Part shown: positions 16,119 to 24,955 of the stretch, piece by piece
How positions within the stretch are numbered: position 1 is the stretch's first letter
Layout: each line of letters starts with the position of its first letter
Origin: Bacteroidota bacterium
GTDB lineage: Bacteria > Bacteroidota > Bacteroidia > Chitinophagales > Chitinophagaceae
Direction: 5' to 3'
NCBI GenBank assembly: GCA_004292605.1
Contig: RDXK01000106.1
Coordinates: forward strand, 1 to 34,760
Length of the DNA: 34,760 nucleotides
Made by a program: the position numbers and the translations under genes
Notes under the pieces: model-generated
What the model was told of the DNA's origin: nothing
Seen by the model: only the letters and a program-made list of their open reading frames with translations
The model's database searches: none

Positions 16119-17012
16119 GTGAAACTAGCCGCTATAGATATTGGTAGCAATGCCGCTCGACTGCTTATTACCGAAGTAGTAACCGATGCTCAAGGCCAAC
16201 CACGGTTTAACAAACTAAATTTAGTACGGGTACCGCTAAGGCTAGGTTTTGATGTTTTTGAACGAAACGAAATAAGCAAAGGCAAAATAGGTATGCTACT
16301 GCAAACCTTAAAAGCCTATAGCCATTTAATAAATGCGTACGGTGTACAGCATATTAAAGCTTGTGCCACCAGTGCCATGAGAGATGCCCGAAATGGTAAG
16401 GATTTAATTCGGAAAATTTTATTGGAAACAGGTATTACCATAGAAATTATTAGCGGCGATGTGGAGGCCACTTATATTTATGAAAACCATGTGGCCGAGA
16501 ATCTAGATAAGCTACACTCCTATTTGTACATAGATGTAGGTGGTGGCAGTACAGAACTCACTTTTTTTGATGATGGACAGTTAAAGTATAAGGAAAGCTT
16601 TAATATAGGTACCATACGTTTACTAAAAGGTCAAGTACATGAAACGCAATGGGATGATATGAAAGATCATTTAAAAGCCAATACCCGCTCTAAAAAACCC
16701 ATGGTAGCCATTGGCACAGGAGGTAATATTAATAAGGTATTTTCGCTGAGTAAACGCAAAGATGGCAAGCCACTGACCGTACAATTATTAAAGGATTATT
16801 ACAAGGAATTTTCCAGTGTTTCGATGGCAGATAGGATGCGACTGTACAACCTACGGGAAGACAGGGCCGATGTAATAGTACCTGCTTTACAAATTTATAC
16901 CAATGTAATGCGTTGGGCAGAAATTGAAGAAATTTACGTACCCAAAATTGGCTTGGCAGATGGTTTAACCAAAGCCCTATACGCCGAAATTTTACAGAAA
17001 AGTATTTATTAA
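16119..17012 (+). CDS. ppx: Exopolyphosphatase / guanosine pentaphosphatase (Ppx/GppA family)
   Basis: 297 residues, starting with GTG 16119, the only good start close to the ppk1 stop. Actin-fold phosphate-binding motifs are clear: AAIDIGSNAARLLI at the N-terminus, YLYIDVGGGSTELTFF at about 134-149 and MVAIGTGGNINKV near 195. This is the short form, without the C-terminal HD domain of E. coli Ppx. It releases phosphate from polyphosphate ends, or acts on pppGpp; sequence alone does not tell which. The 6-bp gap from ppk1 indicates an operon. The 3' end overlaps the convergent gene at 17009 by 4 bp, leaving no room for a separate terminator. Confidence 0.93.
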   Translation: MKLAAIDIGSNAARLLITEVVTDAQGQPRFNKLNLVRVPLRLGFDVFERNEISKGKIGMLLQTLKAYSHLINAYGVQHIKACATSAMRDARNGKDLIRKILLETGITIEIISGDVEATYIYENHVAENLDKLHSYLYIDVGGGSTELTFFDDGQLKYKESFNIGTIRLLKGQVHETQWDDMKDHLKANTRSKKPMVAIGTGGNINKVFSLSKRKDGKPLTVQLLKDYYKEFSSVSMADRMRLYNLREDRADVIVPALQIYTNVMRWAEIEEIYVPKIGLADGLTKALYAEILQKSIY

Positions 17013-18208
17013 GCTAATCCTGCATAATCACTCAAATAAGCATAAGGTGGCGTAAGTTTCCCTTGTTGTAAAATGGTGGCTCGCTGTGTAATAGCACTTC
17101 CGCCATTCAGCAAATCGTTCAGTACATATTTTATTAATTGAGCACCAAAAAACTTACTAGCATCTCGTGGTAGCTCATTGGGTAAATTACCTACAGCCAT
17201 TACATCTATACTACTTTGTAAATAAGGTTCTGTTCTAGCAAAATTTACTCGGTCTACACCGTACACAGGCTGTTCAATGGTGGCATCGCCCAAATTAATT
17301 GGTACACTACCGTGGGCATCGTCGGTAATATCGGCAATGGTTTGTATGCGTTCTTGCGTTTGTTCTAAATCGGTTAATTCAAATAGTCGTGGCACGTCTT
17401 TATCCCAATAAATTCCATTCATTAAAATATCGGTTTCTGCTAAATATTGTGGAAACAAACATCTGTACTCGCTTGGGTTGGCATGAAAATCGTCGCGTAT
17501 ATACTTATCAAAAATTTTATGTCGGTATAGGTTGCTACCTTTTAAATGCACATACACAGGGTAAGCAAATTGCTTTTGCAAATACTCATCGGGTTCTATC
17601 TCCTGCACATCCATCAAATTCATTATTTCTATAATACCGTGAGCCACCCTACCGCTACCCGTAACCGCTATTTTTACAGGTGGTAGTTTTAAGCCAAAAT
17701 AGGTATGTATCAGGGCACGATAATCTTTTACCTTGTGCACTCGCTCTAGCTCAAAACTATTGGTGCGTTTACCATAACACATCATACCATTATGAGCCCC
17801 TACTATACCAGCAAAAAAGCCAAACCCTATAATTCGTTGGCCATCGTCGTGCGTTAGGCACTCATAATCGGTAAGGGTTATATTCTTGTCCACCATAGCC
17901 TGCATCAAGGCTTGGTTATAAGGTTGCTGCTTTCTTGTATGCGAAAAAAATAAATAATGTTTGTTAGGTAGTAACTGCTGTACGGGTACTTCCTTTATGC
18001 CAAGTAATAAATTGCAATCCTCTAAATTACTGGTTACTTGGGCACCGCTAGCGGTGTATTCAGCATCGGTAAAACAGCGGGTAGCACTAGGCTCTACTAC
18101 TACATTACAAATATTATTTTTTATCAACCATCGGCATTGGCTAGGGGTTAAAGCCACCCTATTATCGGCAGGTATTTTACCTTCCCGTATCAATCCTATC
18201 GTTACCAT
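17009..18208 (-). CDS. NAD(P)-dependent oxidoreductase of the alanine dehydrogenase / saccharopine dehydrogenase (LYS1) fold
   Basis: 399 residues. The N-terminal AlaDh_PNT-type domain begins IGLIREGKIPADNRVALTP. GIKEVP (Lys72) and FFSHTRKQQPYN (His90) correspond to the catalytic Lys/His pair of LYS1-type saccharopine dehydrogenases and the LKR domain. ITLTDYECLTHDDGQRIIGF and GIVGAHNG follow, then a Rossmann motif KIAVTGSGRVAHG at about 180-192 and DITDDAHGSVP near 293. In this family the product is either lysine/saccharopine interconversion or alanine deamination. The FSHT-K-Q pattern favours the lysine side, but this cannot be settled here. It is convergent with ppx (4-bp overlap) and divergent from hscB, 61 bp apart. 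Confidence 0.8.
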   Translation of the reverse strand: MVTIGLIREGKIPADNRVALTPSQCRWLIKNNICNVVVEPSATRCFTDAEYTASGAQVTSNLEDCNLLLGIKEVPVQQLLPNKHYLFFSHTRKQQPYNQALMQAMVDKNITLTDYECLTHDDGQRIIGFGFFAGIVGAHNGMMCYGKRTNSFELERVHKVKDYRALIHTYFGLKLPPVKIAVTGSGRVAHGIIEIMNLMDVQEIEPDEYLQKQFAYPVYVHLKGSNLYRHKIFDKYIRDDFHANPSEYRCLFPQYLAETDILMNGIYWDKDVPRLFELTDLEQTQERIQTIADITDDAHGSVPINLGDATIEQPVYGVDRVNFARTEPYLQSSIDVMAVGNLPNELPRDASKFFGAQLIKYVLNDLLNGGSAITQRATILQQGKLTPPYAYLSDYAGLA

Positions 18209-18269
18209 ACAATCGTTATTGCGGGCAAAATACTACAATGTGCTAACTTGCAACCAATATTGTAATGGA

Positions 18270-18776
18270 ATGAAAATTTTTGAACTTTTTGATATAGAAC
18301 CTCGTTTTGTGGTGGATGCCGCTTTATTAAAGAATAAATGGCTGCAATTAAGTAAACAATACCACCCCGATTATTTACAGCAAGCCACCGAGTGGGAACA
18401 AGCCGATGCCTTACAAACACTGGCGGAAATAAACAAAGCTTATAAATTATTACAAAACAAAACGCAACTCATAGAATATATACTTAGCGAAAAAGGCATT
18501 ATTCAAGCAGGGGAAAAACAAAGTATTGAACCACAGTTTTTAGCCTCCGTAATGGATGCCAACGAACAATTGGCCGATGCTGAATTTGAAGGCGATACGG
18601 CGGCACAGCAAGAAATTTTTTCGGAATTAGAACAAACCAACCATGAACTGGAAACTAGTATGGCAGCAATTTTTAAGAAAACTGTGGCAAGTTGTACCCA
18701 AGAAGAGCTGCTGCAAATAAAGCAGTACCTTTTTCACAAAAAATATTTAGCCCGAATTTTGGAGCGTAAGATTTAG
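18270..18776 (+). CDS. hscB: Fe-S cluster co-chaperone HscB (J-domain protein)
   Basis: 168 residues from ATG 18270, the usual HscB length (about 170). An N-terminal J domain holds the HPD motif in QLSKQYHPDYLQQ (about 28-40). The C-terminal three-helix part, LIEYILSEKGI to CTQEELLQIKQYLFHKKYLARI, matches the IscU-binding HSCB_C domain. HscB delivers IscU to the Hsp70 HscA during Fe-S cluster transfer. No isc genes are adjacent. The frame is open 103 codons further upstream into the divergent gene, but that part is a shadow. The stop lies 30 bp before tRNA-Leu. Confidence 0.88.
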   Translation: MKIFELFDIEPRFVVDAALLKNKWLQLSKQYHPDYLQQATEWEQADALQTLAEINKAYKLLQNKTQLIEYILSEKGIIQAGEKQSIEPQFLASVMDANEQLADAEFEGDTAAQQEIFSELEQTNHELETSMAAIFKKTVASCTQEELLQIKQYLFHKKYLARILERKI

Positions 18777-18806
18777 CGGCGTATCATTGCAGCCCAATTT
18801 ACACAA

Positions 18807-18890
18807 GCCCGTGTGGCGGAATTGGTAGACGCAGCAGACTCAAAATCTGCCATTCGCAAGGATGTGAAGGTTCGATTCCTTTCGCGGGCA
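18807..18890 (+). tRNA. tRNA-Leu (anticodon CAA)
   Basis: 84 nt with a long variable arm, as in tRNA-Leu. The acceptor stem is GCCCGTG / CGCGGGC with one G-U pair and discriminator A at 18890. The anticodon stem CAGA / TCTG encloses CTCAAAA, giving anticodon CAA, which reads UUG. The T arm has GGTTCGATTCC. CCA is not encoded. Confidence 0.96.
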
Positions 18891-18891
18891 C

Positions 18892-18925
18892 AAACCCTAG
18901 CTAAGGTAGCTAGGGTTTTTTATTT
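18892..18925 (+). terminator. Rho-independent terminator of tRNA-Leu
   Basis: A perfect 12-bp stem AAACCCTAGCTA / TAGCTAGGGTTT with loop AGG, followed by TTTATTTT, begins one base after the tRNA. Confidence 0.9.
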
Positions 18926-19023
18926 TAAAGCTATCTCGTTCATAATTCCTTAACTATTCCATAAAACGCCCGTAACCCTGTTTAAACTTTGCAGCATCAG
19001 TTTTGCACGAAACATATAGTGCA

Positions 19024-20532
19024 ATGAAAAAACTAGTTTTTAGTCTGCTATGCCTCATCTCACTAGCGGCTTGTAAAAAGAATAATGAAAGCCCCGCCGA
19101 GGTGTTTGCCAATGAAGACCCTACCACTTACCAAGAAATAGCTACCTTAAATTTAGGAGGCTTGGGTTCTGCCGAAATAACAGCCTACGATGAGCAAACC
19201 AAACGCCTTTTTGCTGTGAATAATGGTTCGGTAAATAAGATAGATGTTATCGATTTATCTAACCCCGCCACACCAAGGGTAATACACAGCATACCCATGG
19301 CTCAGTACGGTGGTTTTGTAAACAGTGTAGATGTATCGAACGGTAGGTTAGCCGCCGCCATAGAAAACACCAACAAACAAGCACCGGGTGAGGTGGTAAT
19401 TTTTAACACCGCCACCTACGCCGTAATTACCGAGGTAGTAGTAGGTGCCCTACCCGATATGGTTACCTACAGCCCCGATGGCAACCTTATCATTACTGCC
19501 AATGAAGGCGAACCCAATGATAATTATAGTGTGGACCCTGAAGGAAGTATTTCCATTATTGAAGTAAACAATAACTACCGAGTAACCACCCTCAATTTTG
19601 CGGCCTTTACTGCCAGGGTAAATACCTTACGCAGCCAAGGTTTCCGAGTTTTTGCACCACATGGCGATATGGTACGAGATATAGAACCAGAATATGTTTC
19701 CGTATCACCCGATTCTAAAACTGCCTATGTAACCCTACAGGAAAATAACGGTATTGCCGTGGTAGATTTAGCTACCAAAACCATTCTACGCATTATGCCA
19801 CTGGGCTTTAAAAACTACAATTTTGCCAACAATGCCATTGATGCTAGCGATAGAGATAATACCGTGGCCTTTACCACCCGCCCAGCTTTTGGTATGTACC
19901 AGCCCGATGCTATTGCTACCATGGTGCTCAATGGTGTGCCGTATTTATTTACCGCCAATGAAGGTGATGGCCGTGAATATGCGGGCTTCAATGAAATGCG
20001 TAGAGTGAGTCAGCTAACACTGGACCCTACCAATTTCCCCACGGCGGCTACTTTGCGTACCGATGCTCAATTGGGCCGATTGAATGTAACCAACACGCTT
20101 GGCGATACCGACGGTGATGGCGATTTTGATGCCTTGTACAGCCTGGGCGCTAGAAGCTTCTCCATTTGGAATGGAAACAGTGGCGACTTACTATTTGATA
20201 GTAGAAACGAATTAGATACTAGAGCACGCCAGCTGATGATATACGATGATGCTAGAAGCGATGATAAAGGTGTAGAACCGGAAGCCATCACTTTGGGTAA
20301 AATTGGCACCAATACCTTTGCCTTTATTGGCTTAGAGCGTGCCGATGCGTTTGCTATTTATAATGTAACCGACCCGCTAAACCCCGTTTTTGTACGCATG
20401 TTTGGTACTGGCGATGCACCAGAAGGTTTGCTATTTATTGATTCTAAACGTAGCCCTATAGGCCAAAGCTTGGTAATAGTAGCCAGCGAAAACGATGGTA
20501 ACATAAAAATTTACAGAGCAAACAAACTATAA
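19024..20532 (+). CDS. Choice-of-anchor I family beta-propeller lipoprotein
   Basis: 502 residues from ATG 19024. A lipoprotein signal MKKLVFSLLCLISLAAC places the lipidated Cys at residue 17. The body is a beta-propeller of the choice-of-anchor I type: FAVNNGSVNKIDVIDLSNP, GFVNSVDVSNGRLAAAIEN, GALPDMVTYSPDGNLIITAN followed by EGEPND, YVSVSPDSKTAYVTLQENN, YLFTANEGDGREY and GVEPEAITLGKIG near the C-terminus. Members often accompany phosphatase or esterase activity and are called alkaline-phosphatase-like; no catalytic site can be assigned here. It stands alone between the tRNA terminator and a terminator at 20558, so it is probably monocistronic. It is likely attached to the outer membrane. 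The upstream ATG at 19003 would spoil the signal peptide. Confidence 0.88.
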   Translation: MKKLVFSLLCLISLAACKKNNESPAEVFANEDPTTYQEIATLNLGGLGSAEITAYDEQTKRLFAVNNGSVNKIDVIDLSNPATPRVIHSIPMAQYGGFVNSVDVSNGRLAAAIENTNKQAPGEVVIFNTATYAVITEVVVGALPDMVTYSPDGNLIITANEGEPNDNYSVDPEGSISIIEVNNNYRVTTLNFAAFTARVNTLRSQGFRVFAPHGDMVRDIEPEYVSVSPDSKTAYVTLQENNGIAVVDLATKTILRIMPLGFKNYNFANNAIDASDRDNTVAFTTRPAFGMYQPDAIATMVLNGVPYLFTANEGDGREYAGFNEMRRVSQLTLDPTNFPTAATLRTDAQLGRLNVTNTLGDTDGDGDFDALYSLGARSFSIWNGNSGDLLFDSRNELDTRARQLMIYDDARSDDKGVEPEAITLGKIGTNTFAFIGLERADAFAIYNVTDPLNPVFVRMFGTGDAPEGLLFIDSKRSPIGQSLVIVASENDGNIKIYRANKL

Positions 20533-20557
20533 TTTTTTTTGCCATAAAAAATGTTTC

Positions 20558-20590
20558 AAAACGTGTTGTGTAAAAGCAGCACGTTTTTTT
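20558..20590 (+). terminator. Rho-independent terminator after the choice-of-anchor I gene
   Basis: Stem AAAACGTGTTGT / GCAGCACGTTTT (12 pairs, two of them G-U) with a 6-base loop at 20558-20587, continuing into a run of seven T ending at 20590. Confidence 0.8.
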
Positions 20591-20603
20591 GTTTCTTTAA
20601 CCC

Positions 20604-21245
20604 ATGAGAATAGGAATAAGCTGGAGCGGCGGAAAGGATAGTTGTTTAGCAGCCATTATAGCCCAACAAATGGGGCACACACCCATGGTACTACTAAACA
20701 TGATGAACGAAAACGGTAAAATTAGTCGTAGTCACGCCCTACCTCACGCTATTTTACAGCAGCAGGCAAAGTCTTGCGGCTTACCGCTGCACACCGTAGC
20801 TACTAGCTGGGCCGATTATGAAGCAAAGTTTGTACAGCAATTAGTAACCCTAAAAAACGAATACCAACTGGAAGGCATGGTGTTTGGCGATATCGATTTA
20901 CAGCCTCACCGCGATTGGGAAGAAATGGTGTGTGCCAAAGCTGGCCTAACCGCCATTTTACCCTTATGGAAATGGCCTAGAAACCAAGTGATAGCCATGG
21001 TTTGGGAGCAAAAAATACATACGCATATTGTGAGTTGTAACACCCAAATGGGCGAAAATTTTTTAGGGGAACAACTTACACCTGCATTGGTAAAAATATT
21101 ACAAGAAAAAGGTATAGATGCTTGTGGTGAAAATGGCGAATACCACACTGTAGTTACGCATTGTAGTTTGTTCCAGCAAGCCATACCCATTCAGTTTGGT
21201 AAAAAATATACGCATCAGCAATATTGTTTTATTGAAACTAACTAG
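20604..21245 (+). CDS. Dph6-like ATP pyrophosphatase (diphthine-ammonia ligase family)
   Basis: 213 residues. The PP-loop SGGKDS (residues 8-13) starts the protein (MRIGISWSGGKDSCLAAI). EGMVFGDIDLQPHRDWEE (about 91-108) and GENGEYHTVVTHCSLF (about 175-190) are diagnostic of the Dph6/MJ0570 ATP_bind_4 family. In archaea and eukaryotes Dph6 amidates diphthine on elongation factor 2. Bacteria do not make diphthamide, so the substrate here is unknown, and automatic annotation as diphthine-ammonia ligase would mislead. It starts 13 bp after a terminator and its 3' end overlaps the convergent MFS gene by 8 bp. Confidence 0.88.
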   Translation: MRIGISWSGGKDSCLAAIIAQQMGHTPMVLLNMMNENGKISRSHALPHAILQQQAKSCGLPLHTVATSWADYEAKFVQQLVTLKNEYQLEGMVFGDIDLQPHRDWEEMVCAKAGLTAILPLWKWPRNQVIAMVWEQKIHTHIVSCNTQMGENFLGEQLTPALVKILQEKGIDACGENGEYHTVVTHCSLFQQAIPIQFGKKYTHQQYCFIETN

Positions 21246-22386
21246 CCACCGCCTTTTTCGATAAACCAACTATCACCAAACCTAGCGTAGCTACCAACGC
21301 AAAGCTCATGCGTAAACTACCTAAATCGGCAATATAGCCTATCAAAGGTGGACCAAACAAAAATCCAAAATAACCCACGGTACTTACTGCTGCAAGGGCA
21401 ATACTAGGCGGCATTTCACTAGCTTTACCGGCCATTCCATACACCAAGGGCACAACGCTTGATACGCTAAAACCCATCACCACACAGCCAATAATAGCTA
21501 TTTGAAAAACGGGAAAAATTACCATTAGCGCCAGTGCCGTACTTATGCCTACACCGCTAGCCACCAATATTTTTCGTACGCCTAATTTACTTACCAAACC
21601 ATCGCTAATAAAGCGGCCACTTGCCATGCAAAACATAAAACACACAAAACCTGCCACTTGCTGCTGTTTCGGGGCTTGTACCACTTTAGCAAAATAAACA
21701 CCTATCCAATCGAACATGGTTCCTTCGCATAGCATACAGCATAAGCAAATTACCCCCATCAGCAGTAGTTTGCCCGTAGGCCAAGCCAATAGCGGAGCTT
21801 TTTGTTGCGGTTCGGTTGCTGCAACTTGCGGTACCGCCGGTGCAGTAAACTTATACCCCACTATGGCTAGTAGAATTACAAAAACACTTACCCACAAAAA
21901 ATGCTGCTGTGTGGCCAATTGCAGCTGAATGGCCAAATACCCCACAGCGGCACCCACAAAGCCCGCCAAACTCCATACACCGTGGAAACTAGCAATAATG
22001 CTTTTGGGGAAATACTGCTGTACCTCTACGGCCATGGTGTTTACACTAATATTGATGGTATTGCCTAGTGCCCCAAAAAACAATAAGGTTATAGCTATCG
22101 TAATCGTACCATCGGCATAAGCTATACAGGTAAGAAACAGCGTATATAGTATGGCCGATGCCACCACCATTAGTTTACTTCCCAGCCTATGTACCAGTTT
22201 ACCGGCAAAGGGCAAGCTCAAAAGCAGGCCTACAGGCAAGGCAAAAAGTACCGTACCCAATTGTTTATCGGTAAAATTCCATTGCTTTTGTAACAGGGCA
22301 ATTCGGCTGGCCCAACTACTAAATACAATACCTGCCAGAAAAAAATACAGAGCCGTAGCCCATCTATATGTGCGATGTGTGTACAT
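21238..22386 (-). CDS. MFS transporter
   Basis: 382 residues with about 12 membrane helices. The major-facilitator loop between helices 2 and 3 reads PFAGKLVHRLGSKLMVV, and a related sequence (SGRFISDGLVSKLGVRKILVA) appears in the second half. The N-terminus is YRWATALYFFLAGIVFSSWASRIALL, similar to the YbjJ-like branch of sugar/drug MFS proteins. The substrate cannot be read from the sequence. The gene overlaps the convergent Dph6-like gene by 8 bp and is divergent from aspS, 96 bp apart. The loop PAVPQVAATEPQQ between the halves is typical. Confidence 0.9.
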   Translation of the reverse strand: MYTHRTYRWATALYFFLAGIVFSSWASRIALLQKQWNFTDKQLGTVLFALPVGLLLSLPFAGKLVHRLGSKLMVVASAILYTLFLTCIAYADGTITIAITLLFFGALGNTINISVNTMAVEVQQYFPKSIIASFHGVWSLAGFVGAAVGYLAIQLQLATQQHFLWVSVFVILLAIVGYKFTAPAVPQVAATEPQQKAPLLAWPTGKLLLMGVICLCCMLCEGTMFDWIGVYFAKVVQAPKQQQVAGFVCFMFCMASGRFISDGLVSKLGVRKILVASGVGISTALALMVIFPVFQIAIIGCVVMGFSVSSVVPLVYGMAGKASEMPPSIALAAVSTVGYFGFLFGPPLIGYIADLGSLRMSFALVATLGLVIVGLSKKAVAS

Positions 22387-22441
22387 GAAGTGTATACTTT
22401 CAAGAAGGAATTATAGCACCTAAAAAATAGGCTTGTAAACG

Positions 22442-22449
22442 TATATTTG
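22442..22449 (+). promoter_or_regulatory. -7 promoter box of aspS (TATATTTG)
   Basis: A perfect TAnnTTTG match, 33 bp before the aspS ATG. No clear TTG was found at the usual -33 distance. Confidence 0.5.
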
Positions 22450-22482
22450 CCGTTCTTGAAAACAAGCAAAATAAATTAAAAT

Positions 22483-24336
22483 ATGTATCGTACACACACT
22501 TGTGGCGAATTAAGGCTCAACCAAGTTTCCACCAGCGTTACCCTGGCTGGCTGGGTGCAAACTGTACGTAAATTTGGCTCTATCACTTTTGTAGATTTAC
22601 GCGATAGATATGGCATTACCCAATTACTGTTTGGCGAAGCCTTACAACCGGTGTTAGATGCCCAACCATTGGGTCGTGAATATGTAATTACCGTTACTGG
22701 TACTGTGCAAGAACGTAGCAATAAAAATACTCAAATACCTACCGGCGATATAGAAATAGCGGTGGAAGAATTCAAGATTTTAAATAAATCTGCCGTACCA
22801 CCTTTTACTATTACGGATGATACCGATGGTGGCGATGATATACGCATGAAGTATCGCTACTTGGATTTACGCCGCAATGCCGTAAAAAAGAATTTAGAAC
22901 TTCGCTATGCCGTAAACCGTGCCGCCCGTAATTACCTGCACGAGCAAGGTTTTATGGATATTGAAACACCATTTTTAATAAAAAGTACGCCGGAAGGTGC
23001 AAGAGATTTTGTGGTGCCCAGCCGTATGAATGCTGGTGAATTTTACGCACTGCCGCAAAGTCCGCAAACATTTAAACAGCTATTAATGGTAAGCGGGTAC
23101 GATAGGTATTACCAAATAGTAAAGTGTTTTAGAGATGAGGATTTGAGAGCTGACAGACAGCCAGAATTTACCCAGATAGATTGTGAGATGGCCTTTGTAG
23201 AACAAGAAGATATTCTACAAATGTTTGAAGGCCTCATCAAGCATATTTTCAAAGCAGTAAAGGGAATAGATTACACAGAAAAAGTAGAAAGAACCACGTG
23301 GGAAGAAGCCATGTGGATGTATGGTAACGATAAGCCAGATATACGTTTTGGCATGCAACTTACCAACCTAAAATTTCCGCAGCACACTTTTGTAAACAAG
23401 CAAGTAGCGGTGCCAAGCACCACCAAAGGAAATGCTGAGCATGCCGCCCTAGAAAGCGATTTTGCTGTGTTTAACGATGCTGAAACTGTAATAGCCATTG
23501 CCGCTCCTAACTGTAGCGAGTATACCCGTAAACAAACCGATGAATTGGTAGAATGGGTAAAACGCCCCCAAATAGGTATGAAAGGATTGGCATTTATTAA
23601 ATGCAATACCGATGGTAGTTTTAAAAGCAGCATAGATAAGTTTTACAGCGAAGAAAAGTTAGCAGCTATTGCCCAAGCCTGTGGTGCACAAAAAGGCGAT
23701 TTAATTTTGCTGTTAGCAGGTGCAGAAGAGCGTACACGTAAAGCCGCCAGCGAACTGCGTTTAGAAATGGGCAAACGCCTAAACCTGCGTAACCCAAATG
23801 AGTTTAAACTATTGTGGGTGCTTGATTTTCCATTGTTTGAATATGCGGAAGACGATAACCGCTGGGTAGCCCGCCACCATCCATTTACATCGCCCAAGCC
23901 GAGCGATATAGCTACCATGATTAACAATAATCCGGCTATAGAAAACGCAGCAAAATACTTGGAACACCCTTACGCTAACATCAAGGCCAATGCTTACGAT
24001 ATGGTGCTAAACGGCAATGAAATAGGCGGAGGAAGTATTCGTATTTTTCAGCGAGAACTGCAGGAAAAAATGTTTGCGGCCTTAGGCATGAGCCCAGAGG
24101 AAGCCCTGCATAAATTCGGGTTTTTACTAGGTGCATTTGAATATGGGGCACCGCCACACGGTGGTATAGCTTTTGGTTTTGATAGGCTTTGTAGCATTTT
24201 AGGCGGCAGCGAAAGCATACGCGACTTTATAGCCTTCCCCAAAAATAACAGTGGTAGAGATGTGATGTTAGATGCTCCTAGCAGTATAGACGATAAACAA
24301 CTCACCGAATTATCTATCAAACTAAACTTAGCATAG
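22483..24336 (+). CDS. aspS: Aspartate-tRNA ligase
   Basis: 617 residues. The N-terminal OB-fold anticodon domain includes [20 protein letters not shown]. Class II motif 1 leads into [18 protein letters not shown]. Motif 2 is [19 protein letters not shown] (about 215-233), and motif 3 near the C-terminus is [16 protein letters not shown]. The insert between motifs 2 and 3 (about 280-420) is the GAD domain of bacterial-type AspRS, and the length is as expected for that type. It charges tRNA-Asp. Whether it also acts on tRNA-Asn cannot be told here. The next gene starts 2 bp after its stop, so the two are cotranscribed. Confidence 0.98.
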   Translation: MYRTHTCGELRLNQVSTSVTLAGWVQTVRKFGSITFVDLRDRYGITQLLFGEALQPVLDAQPLGREYVITVTGTVQERSNKNTQIPTGDIEIAVEEFKILNKSAVPPFTITDDTDGGDDIRMKYRYLDLRRNAVKKNLELRYAVNRAARNYLHEQGFMDIETPFLIKSTPEGARDFVVPSRMNAGEFYALPQSPQTFKQLLMVSGYDRYYQIVKCFRDEDLRADRQPEFTQIDCEMAFVEQEDILQMFEGLIKHIFKAVKGIDYTEKVERTTWEEAMWMYGNDKPDIRFGMQLTNLKFPQHTFVNKQVAVPSTTKGNAEHAALESDFAVFNDAETVIAIAAPNCSEYTRKQTDELVEWVKRPQIGMKGLAFIKCNTDGSFKSSIDKFYSEEKLAAIAQACGAQKGDLILLLAGAEERTRKAASELRLEMGKRLNLRNPNEFKLLWVLDFPLFEYAEDDNRWVARHHPFTSPKPSDIATMINNNPAIENAAKYLEHPYANIKANAYDMVLNGNEIGGGSIRIFQRELQEKMFAALGMSPEEALHKFGFLLGAFEYGAPPHGGIAFGFDRLCSILGGSESIRDFIAFPKNNSGRDVMLDAPSSIDDKQLTELSIKLNLA

Positions 24337-24338
24337 GC

Positions 24339-24839
24339 ATGCTTACACTATACCGCATACTTAGTTTTTTACTGGTGCCCGTGGCTTTATTTTTTGGCAC
24401 ACTTTGCTGTATAGTGCTAGTGGTAGCATTAAGTCAGCCAGCACTTTTATTACCCCTATTCATCATTGCTTGCGTATGTATCTACACCTATTGCAGCATT
24501 CGTTTTGTAATGGTGGGTATTGACCAAAATAGAATTTTAGGGCCGAAATTGGGCGATTGGCTTCGGGTAAATAGTTATGTAAGTATTGTATTTGCTTTAC
24601 TAAATATTACACAGCTTTTTTTGGTAGCCAAAAACCCTAGTGTGTTAGAAATGCAGGTGGAAGCCATGCCAGCCTACTCGGCAGGAGGCACGGTGGATAA
24701 AGCTTTTTTAGTGCAGTTGGTTAAAGGCTGTTTATACTTCCTTTTTGCGTATTCCATTGTATTGCTGGTACATGTATTTGTAACCTATGCTATGATGAAA
24801 AAATACGCATTTGTATTTTTTACTCGTAATCCAGAATAA
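24339..24839 (+). CDS. Small four-helix membrane protein, unknown function
   Basis: 166 residues with four hydrophobic segments (about 5-30, 33-56, 78-98 and 126-152). No recognised domain or catalytic motif. It starts 2 bp after aspS, so its expression should follow that gene. Codon use is native. No function is assigned; members of such pairs are often annotated as hypothetical. Confidence 0.75.
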   Translation: MLTLYRILSFLLVPVALFFGTLCCIVLVVALSQPALLLPLFIIACVCIYTYCSIRFVMVGIDQNRILGPKLGDWLRVNSYVSIVFALLNITQLFLVAKNPSVLEMQVEAMPAYSAGGTVDKAFLVQLVKGCLYFLFAYSIVLLVHVFVTYAMMKKYAFVFFTRNPE

Positions 24840-24955
24840 GCAGTAGCAAGCTTGTTGGGTGATAGCCTGCCCGCAAAACGCTGAAATAAGTAGATTCTCC
24901 AAAATTTACCTAATTTCAAATAACGATGGATTGTTATAAATTAAAACTACTAGAT

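Noticed and set aside
17961-18269. N-terminal extension of the HscB frame
   Set aside because: It is antisense to the dehydrogenase gene; HscB homology and length begin at ATG 18270.
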